The notes beneath the pieces were generated by a model. That model saw nothing but the letters and a program-made list of their open reading frames with translations. It was not told the origin of the DNA and made no database searches. The translations under genes were made by a program, and so were the position numbers. DNA of 64,000 nt from Tetrapyrgos nigripes (lineage: Eukaryota; Basidiomycota; Agaricomycetes; Agaricales; Campanellaceae), in the NCBI GenBank assembly GCA_013368315.1, contig JAACJM010000020.1:496001-560000 (forward strand). The letters are read 5' to 3'. Of this stretch, positions 24,060 through 36,682 are shown in pieces. The first letter of the stretch is position 1. Each line of letters begins with the position of its first letter.

Positions 24060-25776
24060 TCAGCACTCAATGGTCACACTATTTTGCACCCTGGGAAAAT
24101 ATATCTGTTTCGGTCAAGACAGCAGACTTGGCACCAAGCACCTTCTCCCATCAAGCTTTCGTTGAGCAACAAACCAGTTCCAGTCCATGGCCTACATCTA
24201 CCTCTTCAGAGTCAATAATTCGATTGCTTTTGGGAAATGGGATGAGGACTTGTACCTGCCACTGTATACAGTGGCCCGCACTGTCATATTTTCTCCGCTT
24301 TCTTTCTTGTTTCTTTCCAGTAAGGACATGGCAGACCAATTGACCATGTACAGTGCAAACTGACCATACCTGCTGATATTGTTGGAAAGATGATGAAAGG
24401 TGATTGTTCACATTTACAAGATGGAGAAGCTATGGACATAGGATTTGGAATTGGAAGCAGTGGTACCAGTCATGTATAATATTGGGCTGAATTCAAAGCA
24501 CTTCGCTTTCAGCCCTAAAAACTCATAATTCAGGTACATATGAGACTCATCCTCTTTGCCAGTTTTAAATATACATGTTAGCGAGGGGTCTTGCTTCCCC
24601 TACAGTAATATCATTGATCAATAGCCCCCAAATTCATGGTCATAGCCAGATGCATTTCTCATTTCCTGCTTTGGCTTCCTCAGATCCTATCCCTGGGTAC
24701 AACACCCCTTTTCAACCTTGCCAGTCTGCCTCTCGAACAGCGACGTCGACCAATCTTGTGTTTTTCTGTATGACAGATCAAATGATCCTCAGACTTGTTG
24801 ATTTCAAGGGCGCATGTATGATGTAAGGTGGTATAGTATGTACGTGTCTGACGTGTCAACAGTCCAAAGGTCAACATAACAGTGTCAATGGGTATCTCTG
24901 GACTTCACTGTGTCTTTGTTAATTACAGTAGTAGGTCTTGCATCTTTCTTGTGGGAATTTCAGAGGATTTTCAGTACAGTTTTTCTTGGGGAATGGCTCA
25001 ATGAAATATGTATCTAATAGTATGAAAGAGCTACAAATGCAGTTTCCTGTCAATTTCAATGAGCAGTTTTTCCTTGGGAAAAATTTGTTGACTTCGTGAC
25101 ATAATTGGAGTACCGGGCTCTGCCGCTCTCTCTGCATAACCAACGCATCTCTTGTACAAGTACTATTCCTTCCTTCTGTTCTCTCTAGGCTTCTGGCCTT
25201 TCAAAACTCTCCTAATAGCCGTCAACTCTGTATCTGTCTGATCCAAATTACTAAGCTATTACTGCTGAGGTTCTGCCTGACCAATTCCAAGTCACTGGCA
25301 GGGCCTGGTTCTCATCAACTAGGATTTGGTCTCAAGCAGATTTTGCATACAGCAGCCCCAATCAGCAGTGCATCAGTTCCTTTGAATCCCATCTCTTCAC
25401 TGAAATCTCTTCTCTGATGCTGTCCTCTGATATCTGTCCCTACTCTGCATTCCTTTCAGATGGTCTTATTGCAAAGTATGGCCTGCTTGAGAACAACGAT
25501 CCCGGTTGGCTGCTTTTCATAGGCAATTCACGTAGGTGCCTAACATCCTCGGATTCTTCTATTGATGATTATCATGGAGAAACTTGTGTGTGTGGCGAAA
25601 TTATCACTGTCTAAAGATACTCTCCAGCTATGAGTCAGAACTTTCAAGCATGGGCATTGCTCTGGATTCTGATAGAAGCTATAGGACTGCTGCTGCTGCA
25701 AAACTTTATGTGAGAAATTGGCTCTGTATTGATGGTTGTTCTGGTGGAAGACATGTGCCAGTGGAAGGATGGGGTC
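24060..25776. other. Gene-poor repeat-like DNA
   Basis: Open frames are short and none is recognised. It may hold fragments of older elements. Confidence 0.4.
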
Positions 25777-26293
25777 GATGGTGTCAAGGTTGTCGATACA
25801 CTCAAATAACCACCCAAGTCACACACTAAGAGAGCAGATACAGACAGATAGATTGAGAGAAAGATGTAAATGAGATATAGAAGAGAAGAGAGATGAGTAG
25901 GCTGACTAGGCTCTACACTGCGTAGTAGTAGTACGGAGCGGAGACGAAGTGAATGAACTGGGGAATCAGTTACAAGAGATCTCAAGTATATATGAGAAAT
26001 GCGAAGGGATGGGAAAAGTAAATAAAAATAGAATGGTACCATATGGTTGAGAAAGATAGGAAGATCGGATCAATCAAGTTAAAGATAGGAAGTATGGATA
26101 TGAGATAAGAAAGATGGGAAGATTGATCAACAGTTATTATAGAGTTTGACAGGTTTTATAAAGTTCAAAGTCAGAAGTATAAGGTTGAAGGGTTTATCGA
26201 GGAAATGCAATGGACAAATGATCAGAGAAAGGGTTCGATAATAAAGTAGAAGAGGAAGGAGGGCAAAGAACTGTAGCAGTTCGTGACAGATGG
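25777..26293. mobile_element. Solo LTR 1
   Basis: A 507-bp sequence (25782-26288) begins TGTCA and ends TGACA, the usual inverted LTR ends. It is flanked by a perfect 5-bp target duplication GATGG (25777-25781 and 26289-26293). It shares internal blocks (ATAACCACCCAAGTCAC, GTATATATG, TTCGTGACA) with the LTR at 27862. It is a solo LTR left by recombination of a retrotransposon. Confidence 0.8.
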
Positions 26294-27856
26294 GGCTCAT
26301 AAGAAATCAGTAGCACCACCATCGTCCTCCAACATTTGATGGACCATGAACTGTAGAACGAAAAAAGACACCAAGAAGGAGTATAAGATTTCACTTTGCC
26401 TGAGACCTCTGTTCCCCACCTCCTCTCCCCACATAAGTACTCCATCTTCTGTTTCAATGCTATCTGTACAAGTCCAACAGCAATTGTATCTTCTTTCCAG
26501 CTCTGACCTTATAACTATTCAGGAGTGGATAGTCATCATAACTGTAAAATGGCTGCTTTATGGTGTTAATGTGACACTTGTGCTCACAGTATTCTATGCG
26601 ACTGCATGGGTTTTTGTAATCATTCCGACCAGCACATTGACAACTCGGACCTTTTTGTCAGATTTCGACACTGGGGACACATCTGCTTGGATGAGTTGTT
26701 CAAGAGTGCCAATCTGCATTGGCAGATGGCATCTGTCGGATGACTAGATCATCTGCGGATGGGTGGCTGAAGGTGGCTGACATAATAACAAAAAAAGTTT
26801 GAAGGTAGTTATTTGTGGTTTAAGTATATCTAAGTACAAGTACTGTGTGATACATGTAAAAATATTGAGCTATTCACTACTGACACAGAGCAAGTATTAC
26901 GACAGGAATGGCTTTGGTACGGTTGCCCATCTGTTAGAATACGTATAAGGTCTTTTACTAAATAGTATGATATGTACTAATTAGAATAGTGATCTGAATG
27001 CGTATACTGATGGTACTCTTGTGATTGCTGACAGCTCAATGACCCTAGCATGGATAGGGGCTTCATTGAATTGATGAATAGGATTGATTGATTAACGAGA
27101 TTAATCCAAGATCAGTGGGTGATTTCCAGGACTCCAAATAGAATAAGTGCTTCTTTGATAGATGATACGGGCTGTACACCGATGCAAGTCGGCTTTGGCA
27201 AGTTGATAATTCAATGGCCCAGCTAATGATGTATTCGGGTTGATAACTTGTTGGTTGGATAAATACCTGAGATTCCTAATACATAGATAGTTGACAAAAT
27301 AGTGGACTAGAGACTTAGGGTCTCTAGCGCATACTTATACCTAAAAAATTGTATTATGGGGTACTTATCCTGTGTTCACACTGCCTTAACATTGCCTCCT
27401 TCGTATAGCCAGTGCATTGCCTTCTACACTCTTCGCTTTACAGTTCTCAGCATCCTAACCATCAGTTCCTGACTCGTTGTTGAGTCTCATTGATCCTTTC
27501 TTACCCGAATAGTGTTCTTGTTCAGCCATTCACCAGGTATTCTATCTTTCCCACCGTTCCTGATTCCCTCGTTCACTTCGGAAGCCTTCTGTAGGCTTGA
27601 TAATCATTTGTTGTGGCAATGCGTTGTTTGTACAGGTATTCCCTTTGCTGTTCGCAGCTATGTCCCCATCAGGGCTGTGTTAGCGCAATTATTCAGGATC
27701 ACCTTGTACATAGAGCGACGTGTCGCGTTATTGTTCAGATCCTAACACCATCAGGATAAGGTCAAGTTTGACTTTGCTTATGTCACTTGAGAATTCCGGG
27801 GTCCTGTCATGCTTCTATAGTGACAATGTACATGGAATAGTCACCTGATATTACCA
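26294..27856. other. Gene-poor DNA between two solo LTRs
   Basis: No gag or pol reading frame is present. Frames are short, and nothing was supported as a gene. Confidence 0.5.
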
Positions 27857-28295
27857 GATAGTGTCAAGAACATTGTCACTTAGCAATAACCACCCAAGTC
27901 ACATGATGAACCAATGAATTGACGAGTTACAATGAAATGATGTAGAGAGAGAGAGAGATAGAGAGAAGGTAATAGGGATGAGTAGCGGATGAGTAGCTGA
28001 CTAGGCTCGACACTGCACTGTACTGAGAGTGGAGTGGAGATGAAGTGAACAGACTAAGGAACTAACTACAAGTCCTTTGGTATATATGTGAAAGAAGTGA
28101 ATTGAGAATAAGTGAATAAGTGAGAATGTCCATGGATATAGGAATTGGAGAAGATAAATGATGTACATGTCAGATCGAGTGATGGTAACTGTAGACAGAG
28201 AAGATGATGATGGGAATATGAGAGAAATGAATAGTAGTCCGTGGAGTTAAGAAATGAATAGGGAGGTAAATAGAGCAGCAATTCGTGACAGATAG
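27857..28295. mobile_element. Solo LTR 2
   Basis: A 429-bp LTR (27862-28290) of the same family as LTR 1, TGTCA...TGACA, has its own perfect 5-bp target duplication GATAG (27857-27861 and 28291-28295). A GA-repeat run lies inside. Independent duplications show that the two LTRs are separate insertions, not the ends of one element. Confidence 0.8.
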
Positions 28296-29574
28296 CACCA
28301 ACAAGACAGCTAGGTGGGGACTTTGGGCAATGTAGGGGCAGGGGGTGAGGTGCCAGATGGACCGGGTGGGCGGGACTTTCAGGTATATAGCCTCGGATAC
28401 ATGTGGGTTTCCCTGCCATTGGACCTCATTGTATCATCCTGCCCACTGTCCTGCTGCCCTTTCCTGCCTTCTCCCAACCACTCAAGTTGTATCCCACGAG
28501 ATGGTAGTGAGCAAACAACTGGAAGGGAAGGTGTAGTGGGAACAGCAATTGGTGGCATGTATCAAGGCGTGTCAACCCAATTTGGTAATCTCATACCCAG
28601 ATGTTCACAACATGGGGAAAATTTGAGAGACAAATAGAGTGTAAATAGTGAACAAATAAAAGAACAAACAAGAATCCGTGTTGTAATTTGTATAGCAGGG
28701 GGGTGAGCCACTGTACAGCCACATGCTGCATCAACCTCTTTCACCGTTCTCAAAGCCTTCCTCCTGCCTCTGCCTCATATCCTGGGCACTCCGTAATAAT
28801 TTATTGATAGAATAATGGGTATGTCTGAGTTTGACTACACTTTTTTTAGGGAGTTTGCTCCAGCAGAACCAAATCTCTACATGGGTAAGAGATGGGAAAC
28901 TTTGCCCTAAATGGCATGCCCTTTGTTGTTGACCTTTCAAAAAGCTCAACGCTTTGTCATTTTTGGTACTCTTTCGGTAAGTGGATAAACTATACATGCA
29001 GTGATACAAATATGCTTCATACTAGGTCTAATGTTAGCTGAGGAAGTTTGTGTTGAGTACATATGTACTCGTGCCCTCAGTCCACTGTTTGATTTTGAGC
29101 TTCTTGTACTGATCTGCAAGTACTACACTAGATACTGTCTTCTAGGTCCTTTGTATTGTCTAATTTAGTGCAATGCTACCTTTCGTTGGGTGAATTTTTC
29201 TCTCTTGCCCAATAGTTTCTATAGGACCTTTCAGTCTCTCGTGGACCATGACCCAAGAGACTGTGAAGGAAACGGTCAAAGAACGACGCAAAACCCATGC
29301 CTATCAGTGTCATGAATCTCGGCAATATAGTTTTTTATATGCAGATATTCCATATATACACGAAAATTAGCAGGAAAAAGCTAATGAACGATCATGCCTG
29401 GCAGTGAAATAGCAGTCAAATGAGGGAAGGATTTAAGGGAAGGGATTTAAACCAATGAGCGATGCATGGATGAATAACTAGTAGAGAATTAGATGAGAAA
29501 AATCTACAAAGTTAATAGACGCAAGTAGAGTATTGCAGATGCGATAGGAAGTGTATGCCTTGAGAAGATACCTT
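28296..29574. other. Gene-poor DNA
   Basis: No recognised gene, repeat or element ends were found. Confidence 0.4.
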
Positions 29575-32099
29575 CTAAGTGACATGAAGGTGCAACAGAG
29601 AAAGGCTGTTGCAGAAAGTGTTGTATTTGCAACCTGCCGCCTGTTCAGTATGATGATTGACATATGCAGCTGCTTTCTCTGGGCCTCGGTCCCAGTACAA
29701 ACAATGGGAGGGATCACTTTCATCACTGTAAAAAGCCTAAGTGTCAGTATGGTCTGGATATAGGATGGCATGGCTCACTCACATGTGGCACTGAGGATCA
29801 ATAAGACAAAGAACCCCGTCTTTATCACATACACCTAGTGCATATGAGAATCATTGGAGACTCAGAGACAGTTGGGACATTACCTTGAAGATCACATAGA
29901 AGAAGGGTTTCCCTGGACATCTTATAGCTGTAGTGCATGAATGCATGCATAAGAGCTGTTGTCCTGTCACCAGGGGTTGCACCAACATTCTCATGACCAG
30001 TGTATTTCTGGACTGGCGGGTCAGCTGGTCCACATGGCAAGAGCGGCGTTGCAAGAAAGTGGTCAAACAGAGGTGCATGTACAAGTGTATCATAGGATCT
30101 GGCTGTACCAATAACACCCACAAAGGCTCCCTTAAAGTTAAACCGGAATTCTGACAGAGGTCAGCTTTTGAAGATCGAGAAAGAGAAAACCCTTACTAGG
30201 AAAAAGTATTCCAGTGGTTGACAAATCCTTCTTGAACTCTTCACAGAAGAAGTGACTGTCACTCAGGTTTTCATACTCGGTGCAAAGGGTCCTCAAGTTC
30301 AGTGATTCATTGTTACTAGCTTGCAGTTGTGCAAATGCATAGTCCTCATCACAATATCTGGCCTAGAGCATAAGTTTACAGATTAGCCAAGCTCCAAACA
30401 TGATGTGGACTTGGAGGCACCCACATAAAAGACATTCTTGGAGCATCCTCTTCCTATGAACGCTGTCTTGATGACATCGTGTCCTTCTGGAAACCAAGTG
30501 GACCAATCCATTGGAAGGAGAATCTGGTCTGAGGTTTCATCTTGTGAGAACATACGTGTTTTTGGGTTGTACATTAGTTTATGGAATGGCCAGGACGTGA
30601 GCAGGACATCCCAAGCAAATGATTTTGGTGTTGGAGGTGGGGCACTACGCAGGACAAAAGCACTTCAATGAATAATGGAGACAGAAGCCTGCGTTGGGGC
30701 CGATGCGCAAATAATCTGTGCTGATGAACTAGCACTGGAGTGATGAGCCGATACATGCCATCCAAGCTCGAGCTCATCATAAGCTTTGCACTTTGTAGTA
30801 ATTGCAGAGGCCTGTCGAGAAATAAAGCCACTTGCCCCAGTGTAAGACAATGATGAGCTTTGAACCTGAGATTCGGCATATATTTCATCATTGTGGCTCT
30901 GCAGCTATGGACGTTGGTTAGTTGGATACCAGATATCATCACAAATAAAAATTACACACAAGGTATTTCTCATCGATCACAAGCCGTAGTGTTAGCTTTC
31001 GGGATGTAATCTGGCTGCATTGGATATAGTCGTTTTGGGCAAAATGAGTCAGCAGATCGTCCATATTCTTGTTCTCGAAGTGCCGAAGATCTAAATATGC
31101 GGCCTGTCCTTTGGTGACATGCACATAGTATATAACATTTGCACTGAGATACACAAATAGTTAGAATGAATGAAAACTCAAGCCATGAAGACTCACCTGT
31201 GGATATTACCAGAGCAACCTGGATAACTTGCCTCAAGGATCTTCCAGATATTTAGAAGCACATCATTAAAGGCCTGCACAACAATTTCATCCTTGCTGTA
31301 CATTTCTTGTACCTGGTATTTTTCATGCTGTTTAAAATTTGGATATTAGTTGAGCAGCTACAAATACAGAAGCAATGCTTACGGCCACTAGTTTTTCTCT
31401 GCCTCCCCTCTTCTTCTGAGAAGTGTAAAGGAGAGCCAAGACCTGCATACTAAGGTGCTGCTTGGCAGTGGCTGCATGGATGACCACCTGTGTTTTCGTC
31501 AATAGGTGATTACCAGAGTTGGTAGCAGCAGCCTTCTGCAGGTTGGCATTCTGTGGTCGTCGTACAGAGGAAGAGAGAGCTTTGAAATGTGAAGTATTAG
31601 AATGTGAAGTATTGGAATGTGAAGTATTGGAACGTGAAGTAAGACACGTATCTGAAGCTTGTTGACGATGATGAGCTGCTGAGGAAAGTATGGCACTTGC
31701 AGTCCCTGACATTGTAAGGGTGTCGGCAGCTTTGAGTGAAAGAACTTGTTCCTGCACACCTGGGTGACGTGTTAGAGAGGCCAGTAGTGCGAGCTCGGCA
31801 GCTGGAAAACATATCAGAAAGGAATAATTTTGATATCTACTAAACACATATCCCAGTGAACAGCACAAGGCTCACACAGAGCTTTGTCGAGCTCTGCATA
31901 TAAAAGGCTACAGCTATTGCACCGTGGAGTATTCTAGCCAATTGTTAGCATGATGTACTGATTGGTGAGTGACCAAGCCCGCTTACCTTGATTGCTGCCT
32001 TCTCAGTTGTAGATTGCCATAGACAGCTTTGCAGACAGCACAAATTGTACCCTCTGGTAGAAGAGGATAATCTGTACTGCAACTGTGGCACCCTGTCAT
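29575..32099 (-). pseudogene. Alpha-type (MHCK/EF2K) protein kinase with in-frame stop
   Basis: The start at 32099 gives an N-terminal Cys-pair segment (MTGCHSCS... TICAVCK... ALCEPCAV), probably zinc-binding. A long variable region follows, including a 15-bp tandem repeat (SNTSH units, 31586-31635). The C-terminal part is an alpha-kinase domain: VIKTAFIGRGCSKNVFYARY, FRFNFKGAFVGVIGTARSYD, TTALMHAFMHYSYK and the catalytic/zinc block LLLCDLQG ... CLIDPQCH. Splices restore the frame throughout (for example 30403/30362 region and the G|GT join after LLLCDLQ). An in-frame TGA at 30665-30667 (SIIH stop SAFVLRSAPPP) cuts the protein before the kinase domain. It is a recent pseudogene or a sequencing error. 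Such kinases are expanded in Agaricomycetes and often sit in repeat-rich DNA. Confidence 0.7.
31586..31635. repeat. 15-bp tandem repeat in the alpha-kinase gene
   Basis: Units of the form AATGTGAAGTATTGG are repeated just over three times, encoding repeated Ser-Asn-Thr-Ser-His on the minus strand. The array keeps the reading frame. Confidence 0.8.
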
Positions 32100-32159
32100 G
32101 CTATGAGGACAAAGAAGTGGACGAAGGCAGACCTTGAGTGCTTGACACTAAAAGGGAAT

Positions 32160-32192
32160 TAAAAAAAAAATTAAAAAAAAAAAAAAAACTCG
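32160..32192. repeat. A-rich run between the divergent genes
   Basis: Two A-tracts separated by TT lie in the 135 bp between the kinase and integrase start codons. They may be a promoter poly(dA) element or a relic of retroposition; the sequence does not decide. Confidence 0.5.
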
Positions 32193-32234
32193 AAACGGAT
32201 CTTGGAGATTTCGCATCTGAACCTTGACCACCAC

Positions 32235-33851
32235 ATGAAGAAGCCCCTGAACCCTGACTTCACCAGAAATCCAGGTGGAAAAAACCAGTATGCTGCATGT
32301 CGTGAGTCTTATTCCTGGCTCAAAAAAAAGCTACATACTTACAACAGCATCTGTAGTCCCAGCAAGTGACCCTGCACTTCGTGAAGCTCTGACAAAGTAT
32401 CACCACCGGAAAGAAGGCAGCAACAAAAAAATTTCATGGCTGCTAGAAAAGGAGTATGGGATAAAAATGAGGTATTTTGATACACATATATTGCTGATCA
32501 TAGCTGACCTTTTGGTGTGGAAAGCGCACCAACTGTCAAGAACCAGCGAAAAGAGCTGGGTCTATCTGGAAGCTTGATGATCATGAAGACACTGGGCGAA
32601 GAAGGTGTGGCAGATGCAACTCAAATGGTACTCAACGAACTGTCTAAAGACCCTGCACAACATTCCAGTGTTCGTACCATCCAAGCCAAAGTCGCATTTG
32701 ATTATGGTAAACACCTCACTCGATATGTACTGCCAGTCTGTAAGGGAAAGCAACTGATTCAGTATCCTGTAGACAATTTGTGTCTGATGTCATGCATGAA
32801 CATGCCAGTGAAAGGATTTGACCTACGAGAACCAACAGTGAAGAAGATCAACCGTGTACCGAAAATACCTCTGGGTATCCATCATCGCTGGTCTGGAGAT
32901 GGTCATGACAAGCTGTACAAAATTGGATTTCCAATCTGGGCTGTTTGTGATGATGCAACTGGACATTGGCTTGGTGCTTGGGTAGTGCCAAGTAACAGGA
33001 TGGCTGAGATTGTTGCCTATTGTTTCCTATCTCTCGTTGTAAAATTTGGAGGTTCGTGTGTAAACAAAGTCTGAGAGCAAAGTCAAACACGTGTTTAATT
33101 TTAATCTGCGACTATCCTTCAGGTATACCAGTGCAGTTCACCACAGATTGTGGTTTGGAGACGACTGCGCTTTTTGGGCTTATCAATGCTTTGAGGTATG
33201 TATTTCGTTTTTCTTGACCTCTTTATATGCTAATTGTGTGATATAGGGAGATTTTCTACCCAGAATGCCCCGTTGATGAACTGCCAGCACACATCTACCT
33301 CTGTAGCATTCATACATCACCATTGAGAGGTCCTGGCTCAGGTTGCGACTTGACATTGGTGATAATGCAGTGATTTTCTTTCAGAAGGGCATAGAGACAG
33401 GAGTCTACAATCCTAATAATAGGAATCACTAGTGCGTATATTTGAAGTTCTGGGCTGCAACTTTTCTAACTGGATGTATAGCCTCCTTTGTCAGTGGATA
33501 TGGCCTTTGGTACTTCAGAAGGAGCTCGACAATTTCATGGAGATGCAAAATGGTACCAAGAAGCACAAAGACAAGAATTTGGCCCTGTCTGGTAGGTCAA
33601 GAGCAGAGGCCTTTACACTTTTCGAGGACTGGGGTGGACAAGATTTCCTTATGCCAGTGGATATAGAAGTTGTCAAGGAGATTATGGAGTCCATGGGTGG
33701 TGACAGCGTGCTTGAGTTCATGCCAGCAGAGTTTGCCATGCAAGCTCAAGAGGTTTATGATAGCTTGGAGATCTCTGAGCTCACGATGCTCAATGTCTGG
33801 GATGTTTTCACAGCTATGCTTCCTTTCCTTTTTCCTGACAATAATCCCTAG
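32235..33851 (+). pseudogene. Integrase core-domain (DDE) gene, frameshifted
   Basis: The gene matches the family of Agaricomycete proteins with an rve-type integrase core: APTVKNQRKELGLSGS, IHHRWSGDGHDKLYKIGF, PIWAVCDDATGHWLGAWV, PSNRM, FTTDCGLET, ALREIFYPECP, then IERSWLRLRLDIGDNAV and EAFTLFEDWGGQDFLMP. The Asp of GDGHD and of TDCG fit catalytic acids of such folds. Exon 1 is 32235-32301; further introns are 32302-32347, about 32482-32530, 33073-33122, about 33197-33246 and 33433-33480. Two one-base frame breaks were found: near 32813 (one extra A before GFDLREPT) and near 33313 (one base missing before TIERSW). Otherwise the gene is continuous to its stop, so decay is recent. No element ends were identified. 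Confidence 0.7.
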
Positions 33852-36682
33852 ACTCTTTCTGTATTGTCTATGAATAATGATTAGTGTTGCAATATGTTGT
33901 GCCATCATTCTTTCGCTGTCATTCTCTCGTCTTACATACACTTGAGTTAAGTCTCTTTTATATTTGTATAAATAGGCATACAGGCAGACAAAGACATGTA
34001 AGAGGGATTTGACAAAGTGTGGGTAAATATGAGTGTAGGTGAGGTGCTGGGACAAATGTAAGGGAAAGCATGAATTGAATAGTAGTCCATGCTCGAAGGT
34101 GAACTTCAACCTGCCATCCTTGACCTCACAGTTCATATGCTCCATGCTCTCTGCCTTCCTCACCTTGGTGACTGGAGCAGCAGCACCGCTAGCTACAGCT
34201 GCATGGATACCCGAAGGCAAATCCTCAAAGGCCACACACTTGGAGGCGTCGTGCCGTAGCCCAAGCATTTTGTGGTAAGGAGGAAAGGGCTGGGGTGACT
34301 ACAATTTTGCCAGCAGTGGTAGGGAGGCAGTGTAATATGCACCAGTAGCTGAAAGAGATCAAAGAATCAGAATGGTGAAAATGGAACAGAGAGGAAAGCA
34401 GACATGCAAAAGAGGATGTGGACAACGGGTTTCCGAGGAAGAAAAAAGACGAGAGAAATAAAAGAAAAAACCTACAAAAAACACTCACCACAACATCCTT
34501 ATAATGCTTGTGACCGCGCTACTTGTCGTCAATATCAGACATTGTTCCCCAAGTCTGAGCTCCAACGCCTCTTAAGCCTGCTTCCCCAACCAGTTCCTCC
34601 ATCTGATCAAGATCCTGAGCCAATACCAACTCTTCTGTCCGGGATTTAGACTGCAGGTTTTGAGGGAGTAGATGTGGTTTTCATGGACGGTCTGGAAGGA
34701 AGCACAGAAGAAGGTTAATAGAAAGTTGAAAGAAACAGTGAAAGATGAAAGGAAGGATGAAAGGAAAAAGGTACCAAAGTGAACGACAAGAGAACGAGAA
34801 ATCGAGAAAGACGACTCACAGTAGTGTTGGAATAGCTTGCTGAAGGAGTATAGGGAGTAACAGGAGAGCAATATACAGCAAAGTTTCTCTTCAATGGTGA
34901 TGCCTTGAACTTTCGTTGGGTTGTTTGGGAGGAGACCAGGTGGGAACAGATGGTAGATCAGACTATTTGGTGACAATGCGCTTCAGCACTATTTGGAGGG
35001 AGTATGTGGGGTAAGTACCTTGTGAGTGACGGAAGTCTTCTTTGACCTTGGCCTTGAAGTTGGACAAGATTGGATTGTCAACTGTGAGCTCCAGGAAGAC
35101 TTGCAACTGCCAGCCATCAAACCCCTTAAAAAATGCTGGCAGTGAGAGGGGCTAATATGAGGGAGCAGGTGCTAACTAGGGAGCACGAAGTGGTAAAAAG
35201 AGCAATGACCCAGAATGGAGGGAATACTGAATGAAAGAAGGTAGACATTGTCCATGGACCAAGTCCAGTCACGGAGTGCCAGGACCCTGAAAGCAGGTGT
35301 CGGCTAAGGGAAGAAGTCGACAGTCCAAGTCAAATTTGACCTTATCCTGATGGGCAACTGTATCTGGCCTCTTTGCTGACGGGTTTTCCCACGAAAATGC
35401 GACGTCAAGCAAACCGCTGAGAACGATTAACGTGTCGTAAAAGATTTCTGTAGATATTGGTGAGTTTTTGCAACTATATAGTCCCTCGGGAAAGCCCGAG
35501 ATCGACCTAAATTGGCAACTCCGACACATTCTCACATACTTCAGCCATCTGACGATGAACTACGGATGGACGTATGGTATCCGCTGGATGGTGCACCTGC
35601 AGACGTCCATCCGCCATCCGAATCTGAGGCCTCATCGACGGATAGCCGCCGGATCATCCGATCCGCTAGGAGCCCTAGCGGTAATGGTATTGCACCAACA
35701 ACTAGCCTTTTAATCATGTGTATCCCACTGCGGACATAAAGCTTGGTATGTGTAATGATCAACATTTTGAATTGGCTTGCTCTATTCATCAGGTTCACTT
35801 CTACGAAAGATCCATAATCGAGAGATCAGGAAAATTTTAATGGATTGTGGCAATCCAGTTTCTAGGGCTCAAAAAATCTTGATGCTGCTAGTGGAGTCTG
35901 GAGCAATTTATTGTGTGCTTTGGGTGAGTTATCTTTGCTGTGCTACACTGGATTTAATTCCAAGTCTCACTCGATGCCTATACCTATGCAAGAATTACTT
36001 AGTATGGTCCGACATGCTACGTACGTATAAGTAACTTTCGAATTCGACTTCAAGACCTCAATGATCAATCTGATTCTGAAGCTCCCTTGACTCCGAGTCG
36101 TTTTCCCCATCTGATTCTTTGGCTTCAAGTTCTAAACGCTCTCGATCTGTACCAGACCTTTCTTGAGCATGCGTACCTCTGCTTTACTTTGTTTACAAGT
36201 GGAATAAGAATTGGAATGGACTACTAACACCGTACACGCACGTCTGACTCGACTCCATTGGTATGATAGCTTTCCTCCTGAGGCTGTGGACGCTTTTTGA
36301 GTCAAAGTTCGATGGCGCGCTGCGCACTGCGTGATTCTGATTCCGACTCCAAAACTTTAAACACTGGCCAAATCAGCAAATCAGAAGGTCGATCATCCAG
36401 CAGTGACCGAGGGTATCGGCTCGGAGGAATGGTGGATACTTACAAGTCTAGATTGATGTCATAGCAGTGTTGAGCGCTCAGAGTCAGAGTCCAGACGCCC
36501 CAGCTGCAGCGAGGCTTCAAACCCCGATCCCTAGGAAGAGAGATTTCTGGGTATGGTCAGTTTGCGAGTTTTAATTTGCTGTGGCTAAAGTCATTAAATG
36601 GCCATGGTAAGTACTACATAGACTGTATAAGTACACTATTGATATCACAGCGAATACATAGCATAGATAAGAACGTACAGAT
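33852..36682. other. Gene-poor DNA with scattered scraps
   Basis: Apart from the HAD scrap at 34085-34271, no gene was recognised. Frames on both strands are short. The stretch 35500-35700 is rich in GGATG/CATCC words but has no clear element ends. Confidence 0.4.
34085..34271 (-). pseudogene. HAD-superfamily phosphatase fragment
   Basis: The minus strand reads MLGLRHDASKCVAFEDLPSG followed by IHAAVASGAAAPVTKV. The pattern FEDxPxGIxAAxAxG is HAD motif IV of small-molecule phosphatases. The N-terminal nucleophile motif and the rest of the domain are absent nearby, so this is a gene scrap. Confidence 0.5.

Noticed and set aside
25777..28295. One short LTR retrotransposon bounded by the two LTRs
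   Set aside because: Each LTR has its own, different 5-bp target duplication, and no primer-binding site or pol sequence lies between them.
36515..36540. tRNA-like T-arm (TTCAAAC)
   Set aside because: The bases on either side do not pair and no acceptor or anticodon arm can be drawn.
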